The notes under the pieces were generated by a model. The model made no database searches, was not told where the DNA came from, and saw only the letters and a program-made list of their open reading frames with translations. This document shows positions 42,802 through 51,613 of a stretch of DNA of 64,000 nt, piece after piece. The translations under genes were made by a program, and so were the position numbers. Position 1 is the first letter of the stretch. Every line of letters begins with the position of its first letter. The DNA is from Leifsonia sp. AK011 (GTDB lineage Bacteria > Actinomycetota > Actinomycetes > Actinomycetales > Microbacteriaceae), in contig NZ_JACCCH010000001.1 of assembly GCF_013410945.1 (NCBI RefSeq), positions 558,001 to 622,000 on the forward strand. Reading direction: 5' to 3'.

Positions 42802-43674
42802 TCAACCATCATGGCGTACCGCGCGGCCGCTCGTGTCCTGGGCCGTGAGTCGCTCGATCAGTTCGCGGTACCGGGCGGCGGTCTGTTCGACGATCTCCGA
42901 AGGGAGCGCGGGAGGCGTGCCGGTCTTGTCCCAGTTCGCGGCGAGCCAGTTGCGCACGATCTGCTTGTCGAAGCTGTCCAGGCGGTCCGCGCCGCCCGCC
43001 GCGTAGCGCTCGGCGTCCCAATAACGCGAGCTGTCTGACGTGAGCACCTCGTCCGCGAGCGTCAGTTCACCCGTCGCGGGGTCGGCACCGAACTCGAACT
43101 TGGTGTCGGCGAGGATGATGCCGCGCTCCTCCGCGATGGCCGACGCCGTCGTGAACACGGAGAGGGAGGCATCCCGAATCGCCTCGGCAGCCTCGGCGCC
43201 GACGAGCTCCACCGTGCGCTCGAACGTGATGTTCTCGTCGTGCTCGCCCATCGGGGCCTTCCACGCCGGCGTGTACAGCGGCTCGGGGAGCCGGTCGCCC
43301 TCGGCAAGTCCGGAGGGCAACGGGATGCCGCACACCGTCTGAGTCTCGCGGTACTCGGCCCAACCGCTACCGACGAGGTAGTCGCGCACGACGGCCTCGA
43401 TCGGGTACATGTCGAGCGACTTCACGAGCATGGCATTGGGTGGAACCTCGGATGCGTCGTCCACGAGGTGGTTTGGTACGGGAAGGTGGGCGAACCACCA
43501 CAGGCTCAGCTGCGTGAGCAGCTCGCCTTTACCCGGGATGCCCGGCTCGAGCACGTGATCGAATGCACTCACGCGATCACTGGCGACCACGAGCATCCTG
43601 CCCGGCTGGTCGGGGTTCTCGTAGAGGTCACGGACCTTGCCCGAGTAGACGTGGTTCCAGCCGGGGAGTGTCAC
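42802..43674 (-). CDS. purC: Phosphoribosylaminoimidazole-succinocarboxamide synthase (SAICAR synthetase)
   Basis: This 290-aa enzyme joins CAIR and aspartate using ATP. Motifs: VYSGKVRDLYENPDQPGRMLVVASDRVSAFD (ATP-binding), ECVVRDYL-like IEAVVRDYLVGSGW, and the end region EVLTSDSSRYW with DEVLTPDSSR-type signature. The GTG at 43674 overlaps the purD stop. Length is normal for the actinobacterial type. It is the second gene of purD-purC-membrane protein. Confidence 0.97.
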   Translation of the reverse strand: MTLPGWNHVYSGKVRDLYENPDQPGRMLVVASDRVSAFDHVLEPGIPGKGELLTQLSLWWFAHLPVPNHLVDDASEVPPNAMLVKSLDMYPIEAVVRDYLVGSGWAEYRETQTVCGIPLPSGLAEGDRLPEPLYTPAWKAPMGEHDENITFERTVELVGAEAAEAIRDASLSVFTTASAIAEERGIILADTKFEFGADPATGELTLADEVLTSDSSRYWDAERYAAGGADRLDSFDKQIVRNWLAANWDKTGTPPALPSEIVEQTAARYRELIERLTAQDTSGRAVRHDG

Positions 43675-44912
43675 TGCGCGACCCTCGCCGCGATGTCGGT
43701 GCGGTAGTGCCCACCCTCGAGGTGGATGGTCTCGAGCGCGGCGTAGGCCTTGCGGCGGGCATCCGTGAAGTCGGAGCCGAGCGCGACGACACTCAGCACG
43801 CGACCGCCCGTCGCGATGAACTCGCCATCGACCATCGCGGTGGCTGCGTGGGCGACCGTGACGTCGGTGATCTTGTCGAGGCCCGTGATGCGGCGACCCG
43901 TGACGGGCTCCTCGGGGTAGCCCTCGCTCGCGAGCACAACCGTGACGGCGGCTTCGTCGCTGAACTCCGGCCAGGCGTGCGAGGCAAGTTCGCCGCTTGC
44001 CGCGGCCATGAGCAGCTCGCTCAGCGGTGTGATGAGTCGCGGGAGGACCACCTGGGTTTCGGGGTCACCGAAGCGGGCGTTGAACTCGATCACGCGAATG
44101 CCCTTCGCCGTGATGATGAGGCCGCAGTAGAGCAGGCCGATGAACGGCGTGCGCTCGCTCGCGAGCTGGCGGATCGTCGGCACGGCGATGGTCTCGATGA
44201 CCTCGGTGACGAAGTTCTCCGGCAGCCACGGGAGCGGGCTGTAGGCACCCATGCCGCCCGTGTTGGGACCCTGGTCGCCGTCGAGCGCGCGCTTGTAGTC
44301 CTGGGCAGGGGAGAGCGGGAGCACGGTGTGGCCGTCGCTCAGGAGGAAGAGCGAAACCTCCTGGCCGTCGAGGAACTCCTCCACGAGCACCGGGCCCTGC
44401 TGCAGCCAGTAGTCGGAGTGCGCGATCGCGGCGTCGCGGTCGGGCGTGACGAGCACACCCTTGCCCGCGGCGAGGCCGTCCGCCTTGATCACGTAGGGGG
44501 CGCCGTATTCATCGATCGCTTCGATGGCGTCCTCGATGGTGCCCGCGCGGGTGGCGCGGCCCGTGGGCACGCCCGCGTCATCCATGATCCGCTTGGCGAA
44601 GGTCTTGCTGCCCTCGAGGGCGGCGGCGGCCTTGCCCGGCCCGAAGACGGCGATGCCGCGCTGTCGGAGGGCATCGGCCACGCCCGCGACGAGGGGAGCC
44701 TCCGGCCCGATCACGACGAGTTCGATGTCGTTGTCGAGCGCGTACGCCGAGACGACGTCGCCGCGGGTCGGGTCGAGTGCGACGACGGGAACGTCGGCGG
44801 CGATGCCGGCGTTGCCTGGCGCAGCGGTGATGTCATGGTCCGCGTCTTCGCGGAGGAGAGCAGTGATGATGGCGTGCTCTCGCGCGCCCGAGCCCAGAAC
44901 GAGAATTCTCAC
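43671..44912 (-). CDS. purD: Phosphoribosylamine--glycine ligase (GAR synthetase)
   Basis: This 413-aa ATP-grasp enzyme makes GAR from phosphoribosylamine and glycine. N-terminus MRILVLGSGAREHAI, the ATP-grasp region YVIKADGLAAGKGVLVT, and the metal/ATP site IRVIEFNARFGDPETQVVLPRL are diagnostic. GTG 44912 has TAGTGT exactly 6 bases upstream (44919-44924, minus strand), so the transcript is probably leaderless, unlike those of purA, purS and purL. It heads the purDC unit and is divergent from the SCP-like gene. Confidence 0.97.
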   Translation of the reverse strand: MRILVLGSGAREHAIITALLREDADHDITAAPGNAGIAADVPVVALDPTRGDVVSAYALDNDIELVVIGPEAPLVAGVADALRQRGIAVFGPGKAAAALEGSKTFAKRIMDDAGVPTGRATRAGTIEDAIEAIDEYGAPYVIKADGLAAGKGVLVTPDRDAAIAHSDYWLQQGPVLVEEFLDGQEVSLFLLSDGHTVLPLSPAQDYKRALDGDQGPNTGGMGAYSPLPWLPENFVTEVIETIAVPTIRQLASERTPFIGLLYCGLIITAKGIRVIEFNARFGDPETQVVLPRLITPLSELLMAAASGELASHAWPEFSDEAAVTVVLASEGYPEEPVTGRRITGLDKITDVTVAHAATAMVDGEFIATGGRVLSVVALGSDFTDARRKAYAALETIHLEGGHYRTDIAARVAQ

Positions 44913-44966
44913 TGTTCAACACTACCGAGCCGCGCTGAGGGGCGGCTGCCGAAGTAGCGTGGGGTC

Positions 44967-45332
44967 ATGCCCCCCAAGCGCATCCCCGACGCCATCGGAC
45001 AGGCCGCCGTTCGAGGCGCGCTCGCTGGAACGACCGCCGACCTGCCGACCGCAGTCCGCTACCTCCTCCAGGTGCTCGCCACCACCGCGGAGGGCAACAC
45101 TGTGGAGGTGCGGGTTCCGCCGTACGGCGCGGTGCAGGCGATCGAGGGTCCGCGGCACACGCGAGGAACTCCACCGAACGTGATCGAGTTGGGCGGGGAG
45201 GCGTGGCTGGCGCTCGCGACGGGAAGCCTGGGGTGGGCGGATGCCGTGGCATCCGGTGCCGTGTCAGCCTCCGGCCAGCGCGCCGATCTCACGGCGTTCT
45301 TGCCGCTGCGGTGGGGGACAATGGGGGAGTGA
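44967..45332 (+). CDS. Sterol-carrier-protein-like (SCP) family protein
   Basis: This 121-aa protein resembles the short actinobacterial sterol carrier family: AVRYLLQVLATTAEGNTVEVRVPPYGAVQAIEG, then VIELGGEAWLALATGSLGWADAVASGAVSASGQRADLTAFLPL. The typical SCP2 hydrophobic cavity pattern is kept; ligand unknown. It is often found beside purine genes in related genomes, from general knowledge. ATG 44967 has TAGCGT 6 bases upstream (44955-44960). The stop overlaps the GTG of the next gene. Confidence 0.82.
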   Translation: MPPKRIPDAIGQAAVRGALAGTTADLPTAVRYLLQVLATTAEGNTVEVRVPPYGAVQAIEGPRHTRGTPPNVIELGGEAWLALATGSLGWADAVASGAVSASGQRADLTAFLPLRWGTMGE

Positions 45333-45658
45333 GTACACCCGGTTCAGCCAAGCAGGTCGATGTGAGGGTGCGACGCGCGCCCAAGTTCGGCGCATTCATC
45401 GTGGTCGGCGCCGGTATCGCGCTCATCGCGACGCTCATCGTCACGGCGCTGTTCCCCTCTGACCCGAGCGTCGGCTACCCGGCGCTCGTCGCCTACTTCA
45501 GCCTCTTCACGATTCCCGCCGGCATCGCCATCGCGGCCGTGATCGCGCTGATCGTCGACCGACGCTCCTCGAAGCGCGCGAGGACCCTCGCCGCCGAGGA
45601 GGAGACCGTGGGCGCTCCCCAGCAGCCGGAGCTGCCCGAGGCGCCTCAGCCGGAGTAG
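45329..45658 (+). CDS. Small two-span membrane protein
   Basis: This 109-aa protein has two helices (FGAFIVVGAGIALIATLIVTALF and LVAYFSLFTIPAGIAIAAVIALIVD) and a basic then acidic Pro/Gln tail (RRSSKRARTLAAEEE..., PEAPQPE). It is a common actinobacterial membrane-protein layout; role unknown. The frame is open upstream, but GTG 45329 overlaps the stop of the SCP-like gene (GTGA), which fixes the start. Likely an operon 44967-46340. Confidence 0.8.
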   Translation: MSTPGSAKQVDVRVRRAPKFGAFIVVGAGIALIATLIVTALFPSDPSVGYPALVAYFSLFTIPAGIAIAAVIALIVDRRSSKRARTLAAEEETVGAPQQPELPEAPQPE

Positions 45659-45662
45659 GCGG

Positions 45663-46340
45663 ATGGCCGGGCGCGACGGTGAAGTGACTCGCTTCGGCGA
45701 CCCGGCCGCACCACGGTGGATCAGTGCCTGGCTCGAGCGCTACGCCCGGGTGATTCAAGTCGCCGTTGGGGCGGTCACTCTGGCTTTCTGCGTAGTTCTC
45801 GTGTGGTCGACTCTCGACCGCGGCGAGCCGACGCGCGTGTGGGGCACGGCGATCGGGATTTCGCTCGGTGTCCCTATCGTGGCTGTGATTGTGGTGATCT
45901 TGGTCAGGTACTGGGCGCCTCTCAAAGCCGCTGAAGCTCTCGCGAGGCGGGAGAACCCCTCTGCAGTGACGCTCGCAGCCCGGTTGCCGGATGGCGCCGC
46001 TCGCAGTGCGTGGCCGGGGCCGCCTGAGTCGATGCCCGCCTCCCCGTTCCTAGTGATCGTCGCGGATGGACAAGGGGTACGTGTGATGAGCGTGCACAAC
46101 GTGTCCGAGCCCATCCTCACCCTCGGCTGGCCTGAGGTCGTCCGCGTCGGGGTCGTTGAGTATGTGGAAAAGGGTAGGGCCTACGACGGGATCGCGATCT
46201 TCAGTCCGACGAACGATCGAGCGGTGGTGGTGCAGCCTGTGCGTCCGGCACCTGTCGGCATGTCAGCACTAAAGCGGGGCGGGCTGGAACATCTGACGAG
46301 GGAACTGCTAGCCCGCCAGACGGACGGCGCGGGCGCGTGA
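45663..46340 (+). CDS. Two-span membrane protein with C-terminal domain, unknown
   Basis: This 225-aa protein has two helices at about 22-48 (VIQVAVGAVTLAFCVVLVWS) and 56-80 (VWGTAIGISLGVPIVAVIVVILVRYW). A cytoplasmic beta-rich part follows (FLVIVADGQGVRVMSVHNVSEPILTLGWPEVVRVGVVEY), which resembles a small PH-like sheet domain. It follows the previous gene by 4 bases. Its codon use is a little less GC3-biased than neighbours, for example runs like GGGATTTCGCTCGG. No family recognised. Confidence 0.65.
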   Translation: MAGRDGEVTRFGDPAAPRWISAWLERYARVIQVAVGAVTLAFCVVLVWSTLDRGEPTRVWGTAIGISLGVPIVAVIVVILVRYWAPLKAAEALARRENPSAVTLAARLPDGAARSAWPGPPESMPASPFLVIVADGQGVRVMSVHNVSEPILTLGWPEVVRVGVVEYVEKGRAYDGIAIFSPTNDRAVVVQPVRPAPVGMSALKRGGLEHLTRELLARQTDGAGA

Positions 46341-46352
46341 TAGTTCTTCGCC

Positions 46353-47714
46353 TCAGCCGGAGTAGGCGGATGTGATGCCGAAGTACTCCTCGAGCGTCTG
46401 ACCGCTCGTGTAGAGCTTGGTCGCCAGGTCCACACCGACGTAGCGCATGTGCCACGGCTCCCACTCGTAGCCCGTGATGCTCTCCTTGTTCGGTGGGTAG
46501 CGGATGATGAGGCCGAACCTGTGAGCGTTGTCGCGCACGTACTGGCCTTCGGCCGTGTCGGCGAAGGCGTGGTCGATCGTGTTCAGGTCGAAGGCGAGAC
46601 CGCTCTGGTGCTCGCTGTGTCCCGGGCGCGCTGACGTGCGGTCGGCTCCCGCCTGGCCGAGGGTTGCCACGTAGTTTCCATACACGGCGACCTGGGTGTC
46701 GTAGGACCGGAAGCCGCTCGAGATGTAGAGGCCTAGCCCGTACGCGGCCGCCTCGGCCTGCATCGCGTTGAACGCCGCCTGCGTCTCCGCAGTGAGGCCG
46801 TCGCCATACCAGGACGGCAGTGGGTAGGTCTTGTTCACGATGAGAACGCCCTGGATGTAGGTGGGCTGGAGGCCCGAGGCATCCGGCTCGCTTTCGCCAC
46901 TGGCCTCGTTGTGGGATGCCACCGCGGCGCCCCATGCGCCTTGGTACGCAGTCACGAGAGCCGCGAGGTCTGCGTTGCTCGCGGGCTTCTCGAGGGCTGC
47001 GACGGCCGCGGCGTAGGCGTCCTTGGTCTCCTGGGAGGCGAGTTCCGGCGGCGCGGTGGCAGCGCCCTTCTCGTGGGCGGATGCCACGACAGCAGCCGCG
47101 TTGCGTGCGAGTGCGGTGCGCGCATCCTCGATCGCCTTCGTCTCCGCGTCGGTCGCAGTCGTCTCGTCCGCGAGTTGTTCGACGAGCAAACCGATCTCGG
47201 CCACGGCGTCGGGAATCTGCGCGGTGTCAGCGGGGACGCTCTGCGCCGGCACGGCAGATGGCGAGGGAAGCTTCTTGAGCGTCGCCGTGCCATCCGCCGC
47301 GATCGTGATGGCTGCGGCCTTCTCGAGCTGCCCGATCGACGCCGACAGGGCGTCGCGTTTCGCGGCGTCGGCGAGCAGCGCCGGGTCGATCGCGGCCTCG
47401 AGAGCCTTCGCCTTCGCGCGGTCGTCGAGGGCATTCGCAGCAGCGGCGCCTCGTGCGGTGAGGGCCGCATCACGTGCCTGCTCGGCGTCGCTGAGCTCGT
47501 CCTCGGCTGTCTGGAACGAGGCGAGCGCCTCCTGCTCAGCTGCTTGACCTGCGATCACCTGCGCGACCACGACGCCGGCGGCCGCGAGAAGCAGAACGAG
47601 TGCGCCGCCACCGATGAGCAGCCAGAGTCGTGCGCGACGGGACAGTCGCTTCGATCGAAGCCGGTCGGCAACTTCAGGGGTCTCGACGTCAGGGGTCCGG
47701 GGTGCGTCACTCAT
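46353..47714 (-). CDS. Membrane-anchored D,D-carboxypeptidase of the M15/VanY family
   Basis: This 453-aa protein has a cytoplasmic start, a membrane helix at about 29-55 (ARLWLLIGGGALVLLLAAAGVVVAQV), a long Ala-rich coiled-coil stalk (60-260), then the M15B peptidase domain. Zinc and active-site motifs are visible: SGFRSYDTQVAVY, TSARPGHSEHQSGLAFDL (His and Asp ligands) and YEWEPWHMRYVG (catalytic Glu and His). It trims D-Ala from peptidoglycan stem peptides outside the cell. ATG 47714 is chosen because it opens the cytoplasmic segment; an earlier in-frame ATG would add 19 unlikely residues. Confidence 0.88.
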   Translation of the reverse strand: MSDAPRTPDVETPEVADRLRSKRLSRRARLWLLIGGGALVLLLAAAGVVVAQVIAGQAAEQEALASFQTAEDELSDAEQARDAALTARGAAAANALDDRAKAKALEAAIDPALLADAAKRDALSASIGQLEKAAAITIAADGTATLKKLPSPSAVPAQSVPADTAQIPDAVAEIGLLVEQLADETTATDAETKAIEDARTALARNAAAVVASAHEKGAATAPPELASQETKDAYAAAVAALEKPASNADLAALVTAYQGAWGAAVASHNEASGESEPDASGLQPTYIQGVLIVNKTYPLPSWYGDGLTAETQAAFNAMQAEAAAYGLGLYISSGFRSYDTQVAVYGNYVATLGQAGADRTSARPGHSEHQSGLAFDLNTIDHAFADTAEGQYVRDNAHRFGLIIRYPPNKESITGYEWEPWHMRYVGVDLATKLYTSGQTLEEYFGITSAYSG

Positions 47715-47841
47715 CTCACGCCCATCGTCGCACGGACGGCCAGAGGGTGGATGCACACGTTTGTGGGCCACGCCGCGTGATGGGCGGCTCCGGCCGGCGC
47801 GTCGCCTCGTCCGTGTGCATCGCGCCGCGCTCGGCGGAGCG

Positions 47842-49299
47842 TCAGCTGAGCTGGTTCGCCTCGACCCACGCGAGATACTCGGGCGTGACGGTGCCGGTGA
47901 CGTAGTCGCCCGTGAAGCAGCTCATCTCGAGGGCCGTGACATCCGACCCCTCGATGATGGCGGCCTGCATGTCGGCGACCTCCTGGTAGATCATGTGGTC
48001 GGCGCCGAGCTCCGTCGCGATCTCGGGGATCTTGCGTCCGTGCGCAACGAGCTCCTGCCGCGTCGGCATGTTGATGCCGTATACGTGCGGGAAGCGCACG
48101 GGGGGAGCGGCAGACGTGAAGGTGACCTTGTTGGCGCCGGCCTCGCGGGCCATCTGAACGATCTCTTTCGAGGTGGTGCCGCGCACGATCGAGTCGTCGA
48201 CGATGAGGATGTTCTTGCCCTTGAACTCGCTCGACATCGCGTTGAGCTTCTGCTTGACGCTCTTCTTGCGCTCGGCCTGGCCGGGCATGATGAACGTGCG
48301 GCCCACGTAGCGGTTCTTGTAGAACCCCTCGCGGTACTCGACCCCGAGCTTCTGTGCCACCTGCATGGCCGCCGGGCGCGACGAGTCCGGGATCGGCATG
48401 ACCACGTCGATGTCGCCCATGGGCGTGTACTTCGCGACGGTGTCGGCCAGGCGGTCGCCGAGGCGCAGGCGTGCCTCGTACACCGAGATGCCGTTCATCA
48501 CGGAGTCGGGGCGGGCGAGGTAGACGTACTCGAAGGAGCACGGGATGAGCTGCGGGTTCGCCGCGCACTGGCGCGACGTCATCTCACCGTCGGGCGCGAT
48601 GAAGATGGCCTCGCCCGGCTCGACGTCGCGGATGAAGTCGCACCCTGCGTTCTCGAGAACCAGAGACTCGGATGCCACGAACCACTCCGCACCGACGAGC
48701 CCGGTCGTGCGGCGGCCGACCACGAGCGGCCGGATGCCGAACGGGTCGCGGAACGCGAGCAGGCCGCGCCCGGCGATGAGCGCGATCGCAGCGTAGGAAC
48801 CCTCGACCCGCTCGTGCAGGCGGGTGATTGCGTTGAACACCTGGTCGGGGTCGAGGTCGCGACCCGAGACCTGCGCCTGCAGCTCGTGCGCGAGCACGTT
48901 GACGAGGAGCTCGGTGTCGCTCGTCGTGTTGAGGTGGCGGCGGTCGATGTTGAAGAGCTCGTCCGTGAGCTCCCGCGTGTTGGTCAGGTTGCCGTTGTGC
49001 ACGAGGGTGATGCCGTAGGGGGCGTTCACGTAGAAGGGCTGTGCCTCCTGCTCGTTGCGGGCATCCCCCTTGGTCGCGTAGCGAACGTGGCCGAGGCCCA
49101 TCGTTCCGAGAAGGCTGCGCATATCGCGCGTGCGGTAGGCCTCACGCACCTGGCCCTTGGCCTTGAACATGTGGATGGTGTTGCCATCCGCTGTGGCAAT
49201 ACCTGTGGAGTCCTGCCCGCGGTGCTGCAGCAGCGACAGTGCGTCGTAGACCTGCTGGTTGACCGGAGTGGCCGAGACGATTCCGACGATTCCGCACAT
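47842..49299 (-). CDS. purF: Amidophosphoribosyltransferase
   Basis: This 485-aa enzyme makes phosphoribosylamine from PRPP and glutamine, the first committed purine step. ATG 49299 gives MCGIVGIVS, where Cys2 becomes the N-terminal nucleophile of the glutaminase domain. The PRTase motif NILIVDDSIVRGTTSKEIV and the Fe-S type ligands expected for this class (for example in CFTGDYVTGTVTPEYL near the end) are present. A GGGA ribosome site and a structured leader (49316-49359) precede it. In related genomes purF and purM are usually neighbours; here four sensory and surface genes lie between. Confidence 0.97.
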   Translation of the reverse strand: MCGIVGIVSATPVNQQVYDALSLLQHRGQDSTGIATADGNTIHMFKAKGQVREAYRTRDMRSLLGTMGLGHVRYATKGDARNEQEAQPFYVNAPYGITLVHNGNLTNTRELTDELFNIDRRHLNTTSDTELLVNVLAHELQAQVSGRDLDPDQVFNAITRLHERVEGSYAAIALIAGRGLLAFRDPFGIRPLVVGRRTTGLVGAEWFVASESLVLENAGCDFIRDVEPGEAIFIAPDGEMTSRQCAANPQLIPCSFEYVYLARPDSVMNGISVYEARLRLGDRLADTVAKYTPMGDIDVVMPIPDSSRPAAMQVAQKLGVEYREGFYKNRYVGRTFIMPGQAERKKSVKQKLNAMSSEFKGKNILIVDDSIVRGTTSKEIVQMAREAGANKVTFTSAAPPVRFPHVYGINMPTRQELVAHGRKIPEIATELGADHMIYQEVADMQAAIIEGSDVTALEMSCFTGDYVTGTVTPEYLAWVEANQLS

Positions 49300-49315
49300 G
49301 GGGCGGTGACTCCCT

Positions 49316-49359
49316 GAGACTCGAGGTCGTACCCGCGGCAGGGGGTACGTTCCAGTCTC
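49316..49359 (-). promoter_or_regulatory. Hairpin in the purF 5' leader
   Basis: GAGACT/AGTCTC (49316-49321 with 49354-49359) and CGTACCC/GGGTACG (49328-49334 with 49343-49349) form a two-part stem. On the minus strand TATGCG lies just upstream, so the hairpin would be at the very start of the transcript. Confidence 0.45.
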
Positions 49360-49452
49360 GCATACCTGGGGCGGGCATCCGCCTGTCATACCTTCGATGG
49401 ATTCGCGCTGAACACGGCGCCACTGGCGGTCGGGTCGGGTTAGCGTGACGGC

Positions 49453-50277
49453 ATGAGAGAGAAACTCGCTTTAGGCGGTCGATGGATGCTCCGGCACCCC
49501 GCCCACTGGATCGCCCCGATCATCGCCGCCCTCGTTCTGCTCAACTGGATCGTGTCGGAGGCCGGGCGCGGACCCTGGCCGGACCTCCTGTGGTTCATGA
49601 TTCCTGCCGCCGTGATGCTCGGGATCGCACCCTGGGCGCCCTTCGCGGCTCTCGCGATCATGGTGCTCCTTCCTGCTGCGCAGGCGGTCGGACTCATCAT
49701 CGGGCCCGGGTCGATCACGTGGCCTGTCTACCTCGTCGTGCCCATCGTGGCTCTGATCCTCGGCGGCGTCGCGGAGGGGCGTGCGAGACGATTCGCACTC
49801 GTCGGTGGCTTCCTGTGGGCCGGACTCGCGGCGTACTTGATGGCGGCCCCCGGCCCACAGGGCAGCTGGGCGCAGTGGAACGCGCTCTACGGCCGGCTCA
49901 ACCCCCACGAGCAGGACTTCGTCATCATCGCCCTCGTCGCCTTCGGGCTGTACTTCCTCCTCTGGGCTATCGGCGTGCTCTACAGGTTGGCGCTGCAGGG
50001 CAGGTTCGCCCGTATCGCGGCGGTGCTCTCCGAGGGGCGTGCGGATGAAGCATCCACCCGCCCCGTCCACACCACGCTCACGGGGCTGAGCCCCCGGGAG
50101 CTCGAGATCTACGCCCTCGTTGCCCGCGGCTTCAGCAACGCGGAGATCGCCTCGCGCGAGCACATCTCGGAGACCACTGTGAAGACCCACGTGAGTTCGA
50201 TCCTGCGCAAGCTCGAACTCCGCAGCCGGACCCAGCTTGCGGCGCACGCGCACGCCAAGGGCCTTGTCGCTCCCTGA
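49453..50277 (+). CDS. Membrane sensor domain fused directly to a LuxR DNA-binding domain
   Basis: In this 274-aa protein residues 1-190 form about six hydrophobic segments (HWIAPIIAALVLLNWIV, LLWFMIPAAVMLGIAP, AALAIMVLLPAAQAVGLII, VYLVVPIVALILGGV, FALVGGFLWAGLAAYLM, VIIALVAFGLYFLLWAIG). Residues 210-270 are a complete LuxR/NarL helix-turn-helix (GLSPRELEIYALVARGFSNAEIASREHISETTVKTHVSSILRKL). There is no kinase and no receiver domain, so it would act as a one-step, membrane-bound transcription factor. Its membrane part resembles that of the adjacent histidine kinase and its HTH resembles that of the adjacent response regulator. ATG 49453 has TAGCGT 6 bases upstream. Confidence 0.85.
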   Translation: MREKLALGGRWMLRHPAHWIAPIIAALVLLNWIVSEAGRGPWPDLLWFMIPAAVMLGIAPWAPFAALAIMVLLPAAQAVGLIIGPGSITWPVYLVVPIVALILGGVAEGRARRFALVGGFLWAGLAAYLMAAPGPQGSWAQWNALYGRLNPHEQDFVIIALVAFGLYFLLWAIGVLYRLALQGRFARIAAVLSEGRADEASTRPVHTTLTGLSPRELEIYALVARGFSNAEIASREHISETTVKTHVSSILRKLELRSRTQLAAHAHAKGLVAP

Positions 50278-50335
50278 GCCTCATCACTTGGTATGAATCG
50301 TGACTCATACGCTGGTAGATCCGGCCGCGGCGACC

Positions 50336-50341
50336 TACCGT
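50336..50341 (+). promoter_or_regulatory. -10 element that sets the histidine kinase start
   Basis: TACCGT lies exactly 6 bases before ATG 50348 and no such element precedes the alternative GTG at 50300. Confidence 0.55.
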
Positions 50342-50347
50342 CGTCGT

Positions 50348-51613
50348 ATGCAGAGGACGTACAAGACACTCGAGTGGATCGCAGGGGGACTCCGCACGTG
50401 GATGCCCCCGGCGGGCGGGGCGATCTTTCTCGCGCTCTGGATCATCGCTGAGGCCGGCCGCTACGCGATCCTCGAGAAGACCGTCGTCTTCGCGATCCTC
50501 GCGGTTGCGATCGCTGTTGCCGGCTGGAAGCCGCTGATCTCCCTCTCACTCCTGCTCGCCGTTCCACTACTCCAGCTGCTCGGCATCCTCTACCCACCGA
50601 TGGAGAACTCCTGGCCGATGTACGAGGCTGTTGCGCTCGTGGCGTTCATCATCGGTTTCACGGGGGTCGGACTCGTTCGTCGGGTTGTGCTGCCGGTGGG
50701 GGCCGCGACATCCGCACTCTTCGCCCTGCTCATGGTGATGCCCTCGCCGAACAGAGTCGGTTGGGCGAGCTGGGTCGGCCGGGGCGACACACTCCACGAT
50801 TTCTGGGTCGACCTCGTGACGTTGAGCGTCGGCTGGTTCCTCCTGTTCGTCTTGTTGTGGACAGCTGGCGTTGCGGGCAGGACGATCCTCCGCGAGAGGC
50901 GGACCGTGACGGTCTTGAGGGATGCTGAGGTCCGACTGGTTGAGACGGACTTCGAGCTGCGCCTCGCGGAGGATCGAGCACGCATCTCGCGGGATGTTCA
51001 CGATGCGCTCGCCCACTCGCTTGCCGTGATCGTCTCGCAAGCGGAGGGCGCCGTTGCTTTGCAGGGGCGCAAACCGGAGGTCGTCGGTGATGCGCTCGGC
51101 AGCATCGCGTCCGTCGGTCGCAGTGCGTTGACCGACGTGCGGAGCCTTGTCGAACGAATCCACGACCAGGACCTCACGAGCATCGCACCGCGCATCGACG
51201 ATGTGCCTGAGGTGATCCACCGCATGCGCCAGGTGGGGATGGATGCCACGCTGCAGGTTCTCGGGACTCCAGAGCCGCTCTCCGATCCGCGCGAACTCGC
51301 GGTCTTCCGGATCGTGCAGGAGAGCCTCACCAACGCCCTCAAGCATGCTGGTTCGACGGCCTCTGCAAGGGTCACCCTCGACTGGCAAGGGCCGGGGCTC
51401 GCGATTCTGGTGGTGTCACGGCCTTCTGGAGAGCCTCCAGCCCCGGCCGCCGGTCGTGGAATCGGCATCGCGGGCATGAAGGAGCGCGCGAGGCTTGCCG
51501 GGGGATGGCTCACGGCCGAGGCAGAGGGCAGGGACTTCCTGGTGACCGCGTTCATTCCCGCGAGCACCCGGTCTCCGGCCGAGCCTGAGACGGAGGATCT
51601 GATCGATGCCTGA
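50348..51613 (+). CDS. Sensor histidine kinase (HisKA_3/NarX-type)
   Basis: This 421-aa protein has six hydrophobic segments in residues 1-180, then the dimerisation/phosphoacceptor box ARISRDVHDALAHSLAVIV with His218, and an ATPase domain with the N-box VQESLTNALKHAGS and G-box RGIGIAGMKERARLAGG. It should phosphorylate the response regulator whose ATG lies inside its own 3' end (overlap 8 bases). The sensor part lacks any recognised ligand domain, so it probably senses the membrane or envelope state. ATG 50348 is used because of the -10 at 50336; a GTG at 50300 is possible. Confidence 0.93.
   Translation: MQRTYKTLEWIAGGLRTWMPPAGGAIFLALWIIAEAGRYAILEKTVVFAILAVAIAVAGWKPLISLSLLLAVPLLQLLGILYPPMENSWPMYEAVALVAFIIGFTGVGLVRRVVLPVGAATSALFALLMVMPSPNRVGWASWVGRGDTLHDFWVDLVTLSVGWFLLFVLLWTAGVAGRTILRERRTVTVLRDAEVRLVETDFELRLAEDRARISRDVHDALAHSLAVIVSQAEGAVALQGRKPEVVGDALGSIASVGRSALTDVRSLVERIHDQDLTSIAPRIDDVPEVIHRMRQVGMDATLQVLGTPEPLSDPRELAVFRIVQESLTNALKHAGSTASARVTLDWQGPGLAILVVSRPSGEPPAPAAGRGIGIAGMKERARLAGGWLTAEAEGRDFLVTAFIPASTRSPAEPETEDLIDA

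Noticed and set aside
47750-47821. 10-base inverted repeat GATGCACACG / CGTGTGCATC between the purF and VanY-type genes
   Set aside because: A single 10-base match with a 52-base spacer, without the arms of the inverted-repeat family; could be chance, so not listed as a feature.
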